Assembly: GCA_043721915.1 (NCBI GenBank)
Contig: JAYSPV010000045.1
Coordinates: 10,631-74,630, forward strand
DNA length: 64,000 nt
Direction of reading: 5' to 3'
DNA from: UBA668 sp043721915
GTDB taxonomy: Bacteria; Actinomycetota; Acidimicrobiia; Acidimicrobiales; Ilumatobacteraceae
Under the pieces are notes generated by a model. It had not been told where the DNA came from. It saw only the letters and a program-made list of their open reading frames with translations, and did not search any database. Shown here one piece after another: positions 43,020 to 51,328 of the stretch. Within the stretch, counting starts at the first letter, position 1; each line of letters starts with the position of its first letter. The position numbers and the translations under genes were made by a program.

Positions 43020-43148
43020 GGCGTGACGGTATCGCGGTGGACGACGAACCATCCAAGATTTCATCTCCTGTTCACTCGATGTCCCTTCATGTTCAGCGCG
43101 GTTGGATGTGCGACGATGCAGGCCGCCACCGGCCAATCGTGAGGAACC

Positions 43149-44048
43149 ATGTCGCAGCGCAGCAGCCACTTCCCCGGGGTCCTGGTACCCCTCGTCACTC
43201 CGTTCCACGAGGACGGCTCGCTCGCCCTCGAGGTGCTGGTGCCGCTGGTCGACTTCCTGCTGGGTGACGGCGTCGCCGGGTTCGTCGTCGCAGGTACGAC
43301 GGGGGAGGGGTACGCACTCGATCTCGCGGAACGCCGCGCCCTTCTGCGATCCGTGATGGATGTCGTGCGTGGTCGCGTGCCGGTGCTCGCCGGTGTCGGA
43401 GGAACCGCGACTCGCGAAGCGGTCGTTCAGGCCACCGCCGCAGCCGAAGCCGGCGTGCAAGGCATGATGGTCGCCGCGCCCGCCTACTGCCTGCCGACTG
43501 GTGCCGAGCTGGGCGTCCACGTGCTGCGTGTGCTTTCGGCTGTGCCGCTGCCGACGGTGCTGTACGACTACCCGGCACGCACCGGGGTGCCGTTCGACCT
43601 CGAAGCGCTCGATGCCCTCGCCGGCCACCCGCTGGTCGTGGGCATCAAGGAGGCGAGCGGTGATCTCTCACGCATCGTGCAGCTGCAGGATCGCTACGGC
43701 GACGACCTTGCGATCATCTCCGGCAGCGACACACTCGCAATGCACTACTTCGAGGCCGGCAGCGACTGCTGGATCGCCGGCTTCGCGAACGCGCTCCCGA
43801 CGGAACATGTCGAGATGCTCGCCGCCGCACGACGAGGCGACATGGCGGCCGGTTGGGCGGTGCAGGAACGCCTGAGCCCGATCCTCACGGACGTCGAAAG
43901 CGGCCACTACATCGCGCGCACCAAGTGGTCGCTGATCGCCCGTTCGATTCCGGTCGGGCCACCGCGCGAGCCACTGCATGCCCTCGGCTCGGCCGATGCG
44001 GCCACCATGCGGGCGCACCTCGCGGCGCTGGGGCACCTGGCCTCATGA
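43149..44048 (+). CDS. DapA/NAL-family aldolase, probable 1-pyrroline-4-hydroxy-2-carboxylate deaminase
   Basis: 299 residues of the class I aldolase superfamily. GTTGEGYALDLAERRALL is the substrate-loop motif, VLYDYPARTG holds the catalytic Tyr and VVGIKEASGDLSR the Schiff-base Lys. By sequence alone it could be a dihydrodipicolinate synthase. The coupled D-amino-acid oxidoreductase and proline-racemase-family genes instead point to the deaminase of trans-4-hydroxyproline degradation. Stop overlaps the next start (ATGA). Confidence 0.8.
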   Translation: MSQRSSHFPGVLVPLVTPFHEDGSLALEVLVPLVDFLLGDGVAGFVVAGTTGEGYALDLAERRALLRSVMDVVRGRVPVLAGVGGTATREAVVQATAAAEAGVQGMMVAAPAYCLPTGAELGVHVLRVLSAVPLPTVLYDYPARTGVPFDLEALDALAGHPLVVGIKEASGDLSRIVQLQDRYGDDLAIISGSDTLAMHYFEAGSDCWIAGFANALPTEHVEMLAAARRGDMAAGWAVQERLSPILTDVESGHYIARTKWSLIARSIPVGPPREPLHALGSADAATMRAHLAALGHLAS

Positions 44049-45313
44049 CGGGTCCTGTGCGCAGCGCGGATGTCGTCGTGGTCGGCGGCGGCATCATCGG
44101 CCGTTCGGTTGCATCGGCCGCTGCGCGGCGCGGACTGTCGGTGATCGTCGTCGAAGCCGGCGCCCGCACGTTCGGGACTTCATTGGCGAACGCGGGCCAT
44201 CTGGTGCCCAGCCATGTGGTCCCGTTCGCGGCGCCCGGCATGGTGCGCGCCGGGCTGCGCAGCCTCGCAGCGCGCGACGGCGCCTTCGCCATCGCCCCTC
44301 GCTCAGCACTGGGATTGGTGCCGTGGCTGTGGCGCTTTGCGCGGTCGTCCACCCATGCCAACGTCGAGCGGGGTGTGCCGGCGCTGCGCTGGCTGCTGGA
44401 GGCGACGGTCGCCGATGTCGCCCGGCTGAGCGAGACGGGTGCCGCTCTCGACGATGCGAGAGGCGGCATCATGCAGATCGCCAGCAGCGCTGCCTCGTTG
44501 CGCGAACTGCACCACGAAGCCGAAGTGTGGGGCCGATGGGGTGTGCCCACGGAAGCGTTCGACGCTGCCGCGCTGCGGGCCTCGGAGCCGATGGTCACCG
44601 AGCGGGCGGTCGGTGGTGTGCTGCTCTCCGGCGACTCGCGTCTCGACCCGGCCCTGTTGCTGGCAGCCGTGACGGCCGAGGGCGAACGTCACGGCGTCGA
44701 AACTGTCGGCGCGACGGTGGAACGCATCGGCATCGGCGGACCCGGCGCGCAGGTGCACACGGCAGCCGGACTGGTGCAAGGCGCACATGTCGTGGTCGCC
44801 GCCGGTGTCTGGACGCACGCACTGTGCCGGCCCCTCGGCGTGCGCTTGCCCGTCGTGCCTGCACGCGGCAACAGCATCACGCTGCCCGACGTGACCACGA
44901 CCAACAGGCCGATGCTGCTGGTCGAGCAGCGGCTTGCGCTCAGTCCACTCGCTCAGGGCTTGCGGCTCACCAGTGGCTTTCGTCTCACCCACACATCTGA
45001 CCGCACCGTCAACCCCGCTCGTTCGCGCGAGATCATCCGCCGTGCGGGCCAGGTGTTGTCGCTGCCATCGGACACCGCGCCGGCCAACGAGTGGACAGGG
45101 CTGCGGCCGGCAACCCCCGACGGCCTGCCGATCATCGGGGCGCTGCCCGGCGCACCCGCGATCCTGGTCGCTGCAGGCCACGGGATGCTCGGCTCCAGCT
45201 GCAGCCTCGGCACCGGCGAAGCTGTTGCCGCGTTGCTCACAGGCGGCGAACCAGGGTTCGACATGGGTGTGGTCTCGCCCGCCCGTTTCATCCGGAAAGG
45301 AAGTGTTCGATGA
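44045..45313 (+). CDS. DadA-like FAD oxidoreductase, probable D-hydroxyproline dehydrogenase
   Basis: 422 residues. VVVVGGGIIGRSVASAAARRG at residues 9-29 binds FAD, followed by SLANAGHLVPSHVVPFAAPGM, the DadA-type motif after the first strand. The C-terminus has WTGLRPATPDGLPIIG and AAGHGMLGSSCSLGTGEAV, typical of D-amino acid dehydrogenases. Position between the deaminase and epimerase genes supports oxidation of cis-4-hydroxy-D-proline. Confidence 0.8.
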   Translation: MTGPVRSADVVVVGGGIIGRSVASAAARRGLSVIVVEAGARTFGTSLANAGHLVPSHVVPFAAPGMVRAGLRSLAARDGAFAIAPRSALGLVPWLWRFARSSTHANVERGVPALRWLLEATVADVARLSETGAALDDARGGIMQIASSAASLRELHHEAEVWGRWGVPTEAFDAAALRASEPMVTERAVGGVLLSGDSRLDPALLLAAVTAEGERHGVETVGATVERIGIGGPGAQVHTAAGLVQGAHVVVAAGVWTHALCRPLGVRLPVVPARGNSITLPDVTTTNRPMLLVEQRLALSPLAQGLRLTSGFRLTHTSDRTVNPARSREIIRRAGQVLSLPSDTAPANEWTGLRPATPDGLPIIGALPGAPAILVAAGHGMLGSSCSLGTGEAVAALLTGGEPGFDMGVVSPARFIRKGSVR

Positions 45314-46314
45314 GAGCCCGACGCGTGCTGCATTGCGTGGATTCGCACACGGAGGGGATGCCCACCCGCGTGGTCGTCGGCGGGGTGCCTCCGATCCCCG
45401 GCGACACGATGGAGGAGCGCCGGCAATGGTTCATGGCCAATAGCGATGACCTGCGAACGCTGCTGATGCACGAGCCGCGCGGTCACTCGGCGATGAGCGG
45501 CGCGATCGTGCAACCGCCCACGCGACCCGACGCCGACTGGGGTGTGCTCTACATCGAAGTCACCGGCTGCCTGCCGATGTGCGGCCACGGCACGATCGGT
45601 GTCGCAACCGTGCTGGTGGAGACAGGCATGGTGGACGTCACCGAACCCGTCACCACCATTCGCCTCGACACTCCGGCCGGCTTGGTGGTTGCGGAGGTCG
45701 CGGTCGACGAAGGTCGCGCGATGGCCGTCACGATCCGCAACGTGCCGTCGTTCGTGACAGCGCTCGACAGCGTCGTGTCGGTTCCCGGGCTCGGTGAGGT
45801 TCGCTACGACATGGCCTTCGGCGGCAACTTCTACGCCATCGTCGAACTCGACGAGATCGGCGTCCCGTACGGTCAGCAACACGCTCGCACCCTGCTCGAC
45901 TCCGGCATGCGGATCATCGAGGCGATCAACGCCGCGGACCCACCGGTGCACCCGGCGGAGCCGGGCATTTCGGGGTGCCACCACGTGCAACTGGTCGCGC
46001 CCGGCAGTGATGCCCGCCGTTCGCGGCACGCGATGGTGATCGCACCCGGCTACTTCGATCGGTCGCCGTGCGGCACCGGCACCAGCGCACGTGTCGCCCA
46101 GTTGCACGCCCGTGGACTGCTGGCGCTGCACACCGACTTCGTCAACGAGTCGTTGCTCGGTACCCACTTCGTCGGCCGCCTCGTCGACACCACCGAGGTT
46201 GCCGGCATTCCCGCTGTCATTCCCACGATCACCGGGAGCGCCTGGCTCACCGGAACGTCACAGATGTTTCTCGACGAGCGCGACCCCTTCCCGCGCGGCT
46301 TCCTGCTGGGCTGA
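45310..46314 (+). CDS. 4-hydroxyproline epimerase / proline racemase family
   Basis: 334 residues. Both catalytic cysteines are present: MCGHGTIG near residue 90 and SPCGTGTSA near 255. DSHTEGMPTRVVVGG at the N-terminus and the conserved GGNFYAIVE near 177 also match. Two Cys indicates a racemase/epimerase rather than a dehydratase (Thr in place of Cys). It overlaps the upstream gene by 4 nt and completes a hydroxyproline-to-2-oxoglutarate-semialdehyde set. The final semialdehyde dehydrogenase is not in the window. Confidence 0.88.
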   Translation: MRARRVLHCVDSHTEGMPTRVVVGGVPPIPGDTMEERRQWFMANSDDLRTLLMHEPRGHSAMSGAIVQPPTRPDADWGVLYIEVTGCLPMCGHGTIGVATVLVETGMVDVTEPVTTIRLDTPAGLVVAEVAVDEGRAMAVTIRNVPSFVTALDSVVSVPGLGEVRYDMAFGGNFYAIVELDEIGVPYGQQHARTLLDSGMRIIEAINAADPPVHPAEPGISGCHHVQLVAPGSDARRSRHAMVIAPGYFDRSPCGTGTSARVAQLHARGLLALHTDFVNESLLGTHFVGRLVDTTEVAGIPAVIPTITGSAWLTGTSQMFLDERDPFPRGFLLG

Positions 46315-46386
46315 CGAGCGATCATCCGGCGCCTGGACGCTGCCGACCCGGCTCTGGCGCGCACGACCTTCGCGCTGATCGCCGAA

Positions 46387-46755
46387 GTGTTCGAGGACGA
46401 ATACGGCGGTCACGATGACAGCACGCTGGAGACCATGCTGGCCGATACCCGCTTCTGGGTCTTCGCCGCGATGGACGGCGTCAACGTGATCGGTGGCCTG
46501 ACCGCCCATGTCCTGCCGATGACACGCAGCGCGATGAGCGAGGTGTTCATCTACGACCTCGTCGTCCATCCGGCGCATCAGCGGCGCGGAGTGGGGCGAC
46601 GGCTGATGGAGGCCACGATCGCTGCCGCCTCGGCTGAAGGTATCGACGTGGTGTTCGTCGCCGCCGACGATGAGGACGAGCACGCCCTCGACTTCTACCG
46701 TGCACTCGGCGGCCGTCCGGGGCCGGTGACCTTCTTCGACTTCGGAGCCGACTGA
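46387..46755 (+). CDS. GNAT acetyltransferase (AAC(3)-I-like)
   Basis: 122 residues from the first standard start (GTG 46387). GNAT motif A reads FIYDLVVHPAHQRRGVGRRLM, and DFYRALGGRP lies near the end, as in gentamicin 3-N-acetyltransferase-like proteins. The in-frame sequence just upstream (IIRRLDAADPALARTTF) looks like the missing first strand of the fold but has no ATG, GTG or TTG after the preceding stop at 46312. The true start is unclear. Its TGA overlaps the ATG of the next gene. Confidence 0.75.
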   Translation: MFEDEYGGHDDSTLETMLADTRFWVFAAMDGVNVIGGLTAHVLPMTRSAMSEVFIYDLVVHPAHQRRGVGRRLMEATIAAASAEGIDVVFVAADDEDEHALDFYRALGGRPGPVTFFDFGAD

Positions 46756-47549
46756 TGCCCACTGCACGTCTGAACGGGATCGACATCCAGTACGAGGTGC
46801 TGGGCAGTGGGCCGCGCCTCCTGGTGTGCAACGGCTCGGGTGCCACGATCGCCGCGGCGACGCCGATGATCGACAAGCTGACCGCTCGCTTCGAGGTGTT
46901 GATCCACGACCAACGGTGCCTCGGCCGCACCACGGTTCCTGATGCCACGCCGACGATGGCCGACTACGCCGCCGACGCGGCGGCGCTGCTCGACCATGTC
47001 GGCTGGACGACGGCGCGGGTGTTCGGCATCAGCTTCGGTGGCATGGTCGCGCAGGAGTTCGCGGTCACCTGGCCCCAGCGGGTCGAACGGCTGGCGTTGC
47101 TGTGCACCTCGCCCGGAGGTGGGGGTGGCAGCAGTTTCCCGCTGCACACCATCCCGTCGCTGCCCGCGGGCGAACAGGAGCTGCTGCGGCTGCGCCTCGC
47201 CGACTCGCGCTACGACGCGGAGTTCCTCGCGGCCCACCCGTTCGACCAGCGTTTGGTCGACCTCGCCAGCGCCGGACGAGCGGCACCGCGAACGGCCGAG
47301 CAGTTGCGTGGTGAGGTGATGCAACTGGAGGCCCGCAGCCACCACGACGTCTGGGATCGCCTGGGTGCGATCACCTGCCCGACGCTGGTGGCGTGCGGCG
47401 AGTTCGACGCGCTCGCACCGCCCGCGAACAGTGAGGCGATCTCCTCCCGCATCGCCGGCAGCGAACTGCGCCGCTACCAGGGCGGCCACGCCTTCGTCTG
47501 GCAGGACCGCCAGGCCTGGCCCGACATCCGCGGTTTCCTGGCCGCCTGA
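46755..47549 (+). CDS. Alpha/beta hydrolase (3-oxoadipate enol-lactonase-like)
   Basis: 264 residues. Nucleophile elbow GISFGGMVAQ near residue 95, oxyanion-hole region LLVCNGSGATIAAATPMI, catalytic Asp in CGEFDAL near 215 and His in YQGGHAFVWQD near 241. Similar in build to PcaD-type lactonases and esterases, but no aromatic-degradation neighbours are present, so specificity is open. Start codon overlaps the GNAT stop. Confidence 0.82.
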   Translation: MPTARLNGIDIQYEVLGSGPRLLVCNGSGATIAAATPMIDKLTARFEVLIHDQRCLGRTTVPDATPTMADYAADAAALLDHVGWTTARVFGISFGGMVAQEFAVTWPQRVERLALLCTSPGGGGGSSFPLHTIPSLPAGEQELLRLRLADSRYDAEFLAAHPFDQRLVDLASAGRAAPRTAEQLRGEVMQLEARSHHDVWDRLGAITCPTLVACGEFDALAPPANSEAISSRIAGSELRRYQGGHAFVWQDRQAWPDIRGFLAA

Positions 47550-47592
47550 TCCGCCGCCGGCTGGGGTCCGGGGCATACGGCCGCTGCGGAGG

Positions 47593-47720
47593 GGCTTCTG
47601 GGGCTGCATCGTCTCATCAGCGCCGGTTTCGTTGTGCCCGCAACTGCCCATCCGATCGTCCCGTAGTTGGAGACGAAACAGCCCCAGAAGGCCCGATGGG
47701 ACGATCCAGCCCCAGAAGCC
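47593..47720. repeat. Intergenic structured repeat, three copies of a GGCTTCTGGGGCTG unit
   Basis: Copy 1 at 47593-47618 is inverted relative to copies at 47670-47693 and 47695-47720; copies 1 and 3 match at 24 of 26 positions. Between copies 1 and 2, nested arms GTTTCGT/ACGAAAC and CAACT/AGTTG allow a long stem. No ORF fits. It could be a REP/MITE-like unit or a structured leader of the cupin gene. Confidence 0.75.
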
Positions 47721-47735
47721 GGGAGGCTCCGAGCG

Positions 47736-48434
47736 ATGGACTGGGTGGGGCACAATGGCCCGATGTACGTGCCCGACATCATGACCGTGCCGCTGCGACG
47801 CACCGACGACCGCACATCGGATCTTCCACTGCTCGACGACGGTGAGGTGCAGATCGGCATCTGGGAGTGCACACCGGGAGTGGCGTCTGACCCGGGCGGC
47901 GACTACGACGAGACGATGTTCATGGTCTCGGGCCGTTTGGCGGTCGACCACGGCGAGGGCAGCTTCGATGCCGCCCCTGGCACGTTGTGGGCCACGCCGC
48001 GGCACTTCGCCAGCACGTGGACGGTGCAGCAGACGGTGCGCAAGCTGTACGTGATCGACAACCGTCCGGGTGAACCCGGCGCACCCGCGTACCTCTCGAA
48101 CGGCCACTCGGAGGCGTTGGGCACCAGCGCACGCCGCCCCGTCGTGCTCGCCGGCGCCCCGCTCGAGGCCAGCACATCGCTGTGGGCTCACAACCGGCTC
48201 GACACCGGGGTCTGGGAGTGCACCCCGGGCGAGTTCCCCTTCCGTCGCGACGGCTACGACGAGGTGTTCTGCGTGCTCAGTGGCCATGCCACGCTGCACG
48301 TGGACGCCGCAGAGGGGCACGGCCAGTCCTTCGACCTGCGCCCCGGCAGCGTGCTGTTGACGCCCGCCGGGCTCACCGGACGATGGGTGGTTCATCAGAC
48401 GATTCGTAAGGCGTACACGATCGTCCATCGCTGA
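47736..48434 (+). CDS. Bicupin-like protein
   Basis: 232 residues with two cupin repeats: GIWECTPGVASDPGGDYDETMFMVSGRLAV then VWECTPGEFPFRRDGYDEVFCVLSGHATL. Each has the Glu-containing first motif and a shorter second motif (FDLRPGSVLLTPAG). Metal-binding His residues are few, so binding rather than catalysis is possible. The ATG at 47736 has GGGAGG upstream and lies just after the structured repeat; ATG 47763 is an alternative. Confidence 0.75.
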   Translation: MDWVGHNGPMYVPDIMTVPLRRTDDRTSDLPLLDDGEVQIGIWECTPGVASDPGGDYDETMFMVSGRLAVDHGEGSFDAAPGTLWATPRHFASTWTVQQTVRKLYVIDNRPGEPGAPAYLSNGHSEALGTSARRPVVLAGAPLEASTSLWAHNRLDTGVWECTPGEFPFRRDGYDEVFCVLSGHATLHVDAAEGHGQSFDLRPGSVLLTPAGLTGRWVVHQTIRKAYTIVHR

Positions 48435-48477
48435 ATTGCCCTAGACTCCGATCAACCCGATCGGGAGGTTCACACCT

Positions 48478-49410
48478 ATGGGCTCCGGAGCTATCGCCGG
48501 CATCGTCATTGCCGCCATCGTCCTGCTCACCATCCTCACCGGCCTGCGCACGGTCAATCAAGGCACCGTCGCGGTCACGACCATCTTCGGCAAGTACCGG
48601 CGCACATTGCGGCCGGGCCTCAACGTCGTGGTGCCGTTCATCGAAAAGATCTTCCGTCGCATCAGCGTGCAGAACCGCGCCGTCGAGCTGCAGTTCCAGG
48701 CGATCACGTTCGACCAGGCCAACGTGTACTTCACCGCGATGATGGTGTACGGCGCGATCAGTGAGAGCGAAGACACGGTCAAGAACATCGCATTCAAGTT
48801 CGTCAGCGAGAAGGATTTCCTCACCGCGCTCGTACGCAGCGTCGAGGGAAGCACCCGCGGCTTCGTGGCCACCAAGAAGCAGGCCGAGATCCTCGTGCTG
48901 CGCGCCGAGATCGTGTCGGAGGTCAAGGACAACCTCGACCACGTGATCGAGACATGGGGTTACCACCTCATCGATCTGCAGCTCAACGACATCACCTTCG
49001 ATCAGGCGATCACCACCTCGATGGCGCAGGTCGTGGCCAGCAACAACCTGAAGGCGGCTGCCACCAACGAAGGCGACGCGCTGCTGATCCGCAAGACCAA
49101 GGAAGCCGAGGCGCTCGGCACCGCCGTGCGTATCGAGGCCGAAGCCGAGCGCACCGCCGCCCAGCTTCGTGGGCAAGGTGTGGCGTTGTTCCGCGAAGAG
49201 GTCGCTCGCGGTCTTGCGCTCGCCACCGACACAGTCGATTCGTCGCTCATCCTGTTCTCGATGTGGACCGAGACGATCCGCCAGATGGCCGAGCACGGCA
49301 AGGGCAACGTGTTGTTCCTCGACGGCTCGCCCGAGGGCATGGAGAAGCAGATGAAGGACCTGATGGCGCTGCAACAGCTCAACGCCGTGCAAGGCACTCC
49401 GAAGCAATGA
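48478..49410 (+). CDS. SPFH/band-7 (stomatin-like) membrane protein
   Basis: 310 residues. One N-terminal transmembrane helix (GIVIAAIVLLTILTGL), then the band-7 domain: VNQGTVAVTTIFGKYRRTLRPGLNVVVPF and the long helix AEILVLRAEIVSEVKDNLDHVIETWGYHLIDLQLNDI. An Ala/Glu-rich coiled coil follows (RKTKEAEALGTAVRIEAEAERTAA). Likely forms oligomeric membrane microdomain scaffolds. GGGAGG precedes the ATG. Stop overlaps the Rieske gene start by 4 nt, an unusual pairing. Confidence 0.88.
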   Translation: MGSGAIAGIVIAAIVLLTILTGLRTVNQGTVAVTTIFGKYRRTLRPGLNVVVPFIEKIFRRISVQNRAVELQFQAITFDQANVYFTAMMVYGAISESEDTVKNIAFKFVSEKDFLTALVRSVEGSTRGFVATKKQAEILVLRAEIVSEVKDNLDHVIETWGYHLIDLQLNDITFDQAITTSMAQVVASNNLKAAATNEGDALLIRKTKEAEALGTAVRIEAEAERTAAQLRGQGVALFREEVARGLALATDTVDSSLILFSMWTETIRQMAEHGKGNVLFLDGSPEGMEKQMKDLMALQQLNAVQGTPKQ

Positions 49411-50489
49411 CCTCGCTGCACTCGCGTCCAGTCATCGTACGTCCGCGGCCCGAGGTCAAGGCGCTGATGGAGACGGACTACACCCTCGATCCGGGCATCA
49501 CGCTGCCGGCTTCGTGGTACAACGATCCCGAGATCTGGCAACGCGAGCGGTGGCCGATCTTCGGCAGCAACTGGGTGCACGTCGCCTACGATCACCAACT
49601 GCGCAACTCGGGTGACTACGTCACCGAGAACCTCGCTGGCTGGCCGATCTTCATCCGCCGCCGCGACAACGGCGCGCTCAGCGCGTTCTACAACATGTGT
49701 CCGCACCGCGCCGGTCCGCTGGTGTTCGAGGGCGAGGGTTGCTCGAAGAACCTGGTGTGCAAGTACCACGGCTGGGCGTTCAACGCCGAGGGCAAGTTGC
49801 TCTCGGCGCGCGACTTCGGCGCAGCGGCGCCCGACGACATGGATCTCACGGCCATCCAGGTCGCATCGTGGCGCGGCATGGTGTTCGTCTGCCTCAATCC
49901 GGCGATTCCTCCGCTCGACGAGTGGCTCGGCGATTTCAAGAAGGAAGTCGATGGCGTGCCGCTGGAGAGCTATCGCTTCCACAGCAAGAGCGTTCGCCAC
50001 GTCGCCTGCAACTGGAAGACCTACGGCGACAACTTCCTCGAGGGCTATCACCTGCCTACGACGCACCCTGCGATGAGTCGCGATGCGGATGCGCTCAACT
50101 ACCGGGTCCTCTACAAGGGCGACCCGAAGTGGAACATCCACACGATGCCGCCTCGCGACGAGAGCACGTTCGGCGTGTTCGGCTACTTCTGGCCGACGTT
50201 CGCGTTCGACGTGTTCCCCGGCGGGTTCGCGATCGAGCGCTGGTTGCCCCGCGGACACACCCACAGTGACCTGATCTTCGAGTACTTCTTCGCCGACGAC
50301 GCCGAGGGTGTGGAAGACATCGTCAAGTTCAGCGAGGAAGTCGCGGATGAGGATGCGCGGATGTGCGAGCACGTGCAGCGCAACCTCGATGCCGGCAACT
50401 ACACCACCGGCGTGCTGAGCCCGAAGTGGGAGTACCCGCTGGCCGTGTTCCACTCGATGATCCGCGACGCCATCGGCATGAACGACTAA
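49407..50489 (+). CDS. Rieske non-heme iron oxygenase, alpha subunit
   Basis: 360 residues. The Rieske [2Fe-2S] ligands are in MCPHRAG and, 14 residues on, LVCKYHGWAFN. The catalytic mononuclear iron site has the spacing NFLEGYHLPTTHP, with Asp/Glu upstream. This is the aromatic-ring-hydroxylating/choline-monooxygenase-like family. No reductase or ferredoxin lies nearby, so electron partners must be elsewhere. Substrate unknown. Confidence 0.88.
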   Translation: MTSLHSRPVIVRPRPEVKALMETDYTLDPGITLPASWYNDPEIWQRERWPIFGSNWVHVAYDHQLRNSGDYVTENLAGWPIFIRRRDNGALSAFYNMCPHRAGPLVFEGEGCSKNLVCKYHGWAFNAEGKLLSARDFGAAAPDDMDLTAIQVASWRGMVFVCLNPAIPPLDEWLGDFKKEVDGVPLESYRFHSKSVRHVACNWKTYGDNFLEGYHLPTTHPAMSRDADALNYRVLYKGDPKWNIHTMPPRDESTFGVFGYFWPTFAFDVFPGGFAIERWLPRGHTHSDLIFEYFFADDAEGVEDIVKFSEEVADEDARMCEHVQRNLDAGNYTTGVLSPKWEYPLAVFHSMIRDAIGMND

Positions 50490-50491
50490 TC

Positions 50492-51322
50492 GTGGCCAAC
50501 ACCGCTCGGTTCCTGTGGCAGCGGCTGGAGAGCTACCACGGCTTGATCTACTTCGTGCCAGAGGCAGATCAGCAGTACACCGCGCTCGGGTTGGATGCAG
50601 GGATGATGGGCTACTTCTCGTCACGCGCTGCAGCGATGGGTGCCGTGCCGGCAGAGGTGGTCGTTGCCACGTTCTACAACTTCGAGCCGAATCGCATCCG
50701 CGCGCTGGTGCCCACGGCGTGGGAGCGTACGACTGCGCCTCAGCTCTGGCAGGCGCGGCTGGCTGCAGCCGATGCTGCGCTCACCCGCATCTTCGGTGAT
50801 CGACTGCTGGCGGACGACATCTCCGAGGCTGCAGACGTGCTGCGCGGTCTGGTGGGGGAGTGCGCTCCCGAAGGCCGGCCGCTGTTTGCCGGCCACCTCG
50901 CCCAGGACTGGCCCGAGGAACCGCACCTCGCGCTGTGGTTGGCGATCACCTTGCTGCGCGAGTACCGCGGCGATGGCCACGTCGCCGCGCTCACGGTCGA
51001 GGCGGTCGCGGGCATCGAGGCATTGGTCATCCACGGCGCGACGGGGGCGGTGCCGTCGTTCGTGCTGCAAGCCACCCGCGGGTGGGGCGACGATGCATGG
51101 GCGGCGGCCGTTGCGCGGTTGCAGCAACGCAACTGGCTGGACGACGACGGTGCGCTCACCGCCGCGGGCCAGCAGCACCGCAACCGGGTCGAGCAGTACA
51201 CCGACGAGCTCGCTGCTGCGCCCTGGCGAACGCTCAGCGAGGCGCAGGTCACGTGGCTGGGCGATCTGGGCAAGGAACTGACCGCGACGATCGTCGCTGC
51301 CGGCACGTTCCCTGTGCGCTGA
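50492..51322 (+). CDS. SCO6745-family protein
   Basis: 276 residues from GTG 50492, 2 nt after the Rieske stop. RFLWQRLESYHGLIYFVPEAD at the N-terminus, MMGYFSSRAAAMGAVPAEVV, and the C-terminal LGDLGKELTATIVAAG match the SCO6745 family, an all-helical protein common in actinobacteria and of unknown role. Probable third member of the stomatin/Rieske operon. Confidence 0.8.
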   Translation: MANTARFLWQRLESYHGLIYFVPEADQQYTALGLDAGMMGYFSSRAAAMGAVPAEVVVATFYNFEPNRIRALVPTAWERTTAPQLWQARLAAADAALTRIFGDRLLADDISEAADVLRGLVGECAPEGRPLFAGHLAQDWPEEPHLALWLAITLLREYRGDGHVAALTVEAVAGIEALVIHGATGAVPSFVLQATRGWGDDAWAAAVARLQQRNWLDDDGALTAAGQQHRNRVEQYTDELAAAPWRTLSEAQVTWLGDLGKELTATIVAAGTFPVR

Positions 51323-51328
51323 GCGCGG

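Noticed and set aside
48182..48409. Alternative-frame ORFs antisense to the cupin, stomatin and Rieske genes (long His/Arg-rich reading frames)
   Set aside because: Typical shadow frames of high-GC genes, no domains and no ribosome-binding sites.
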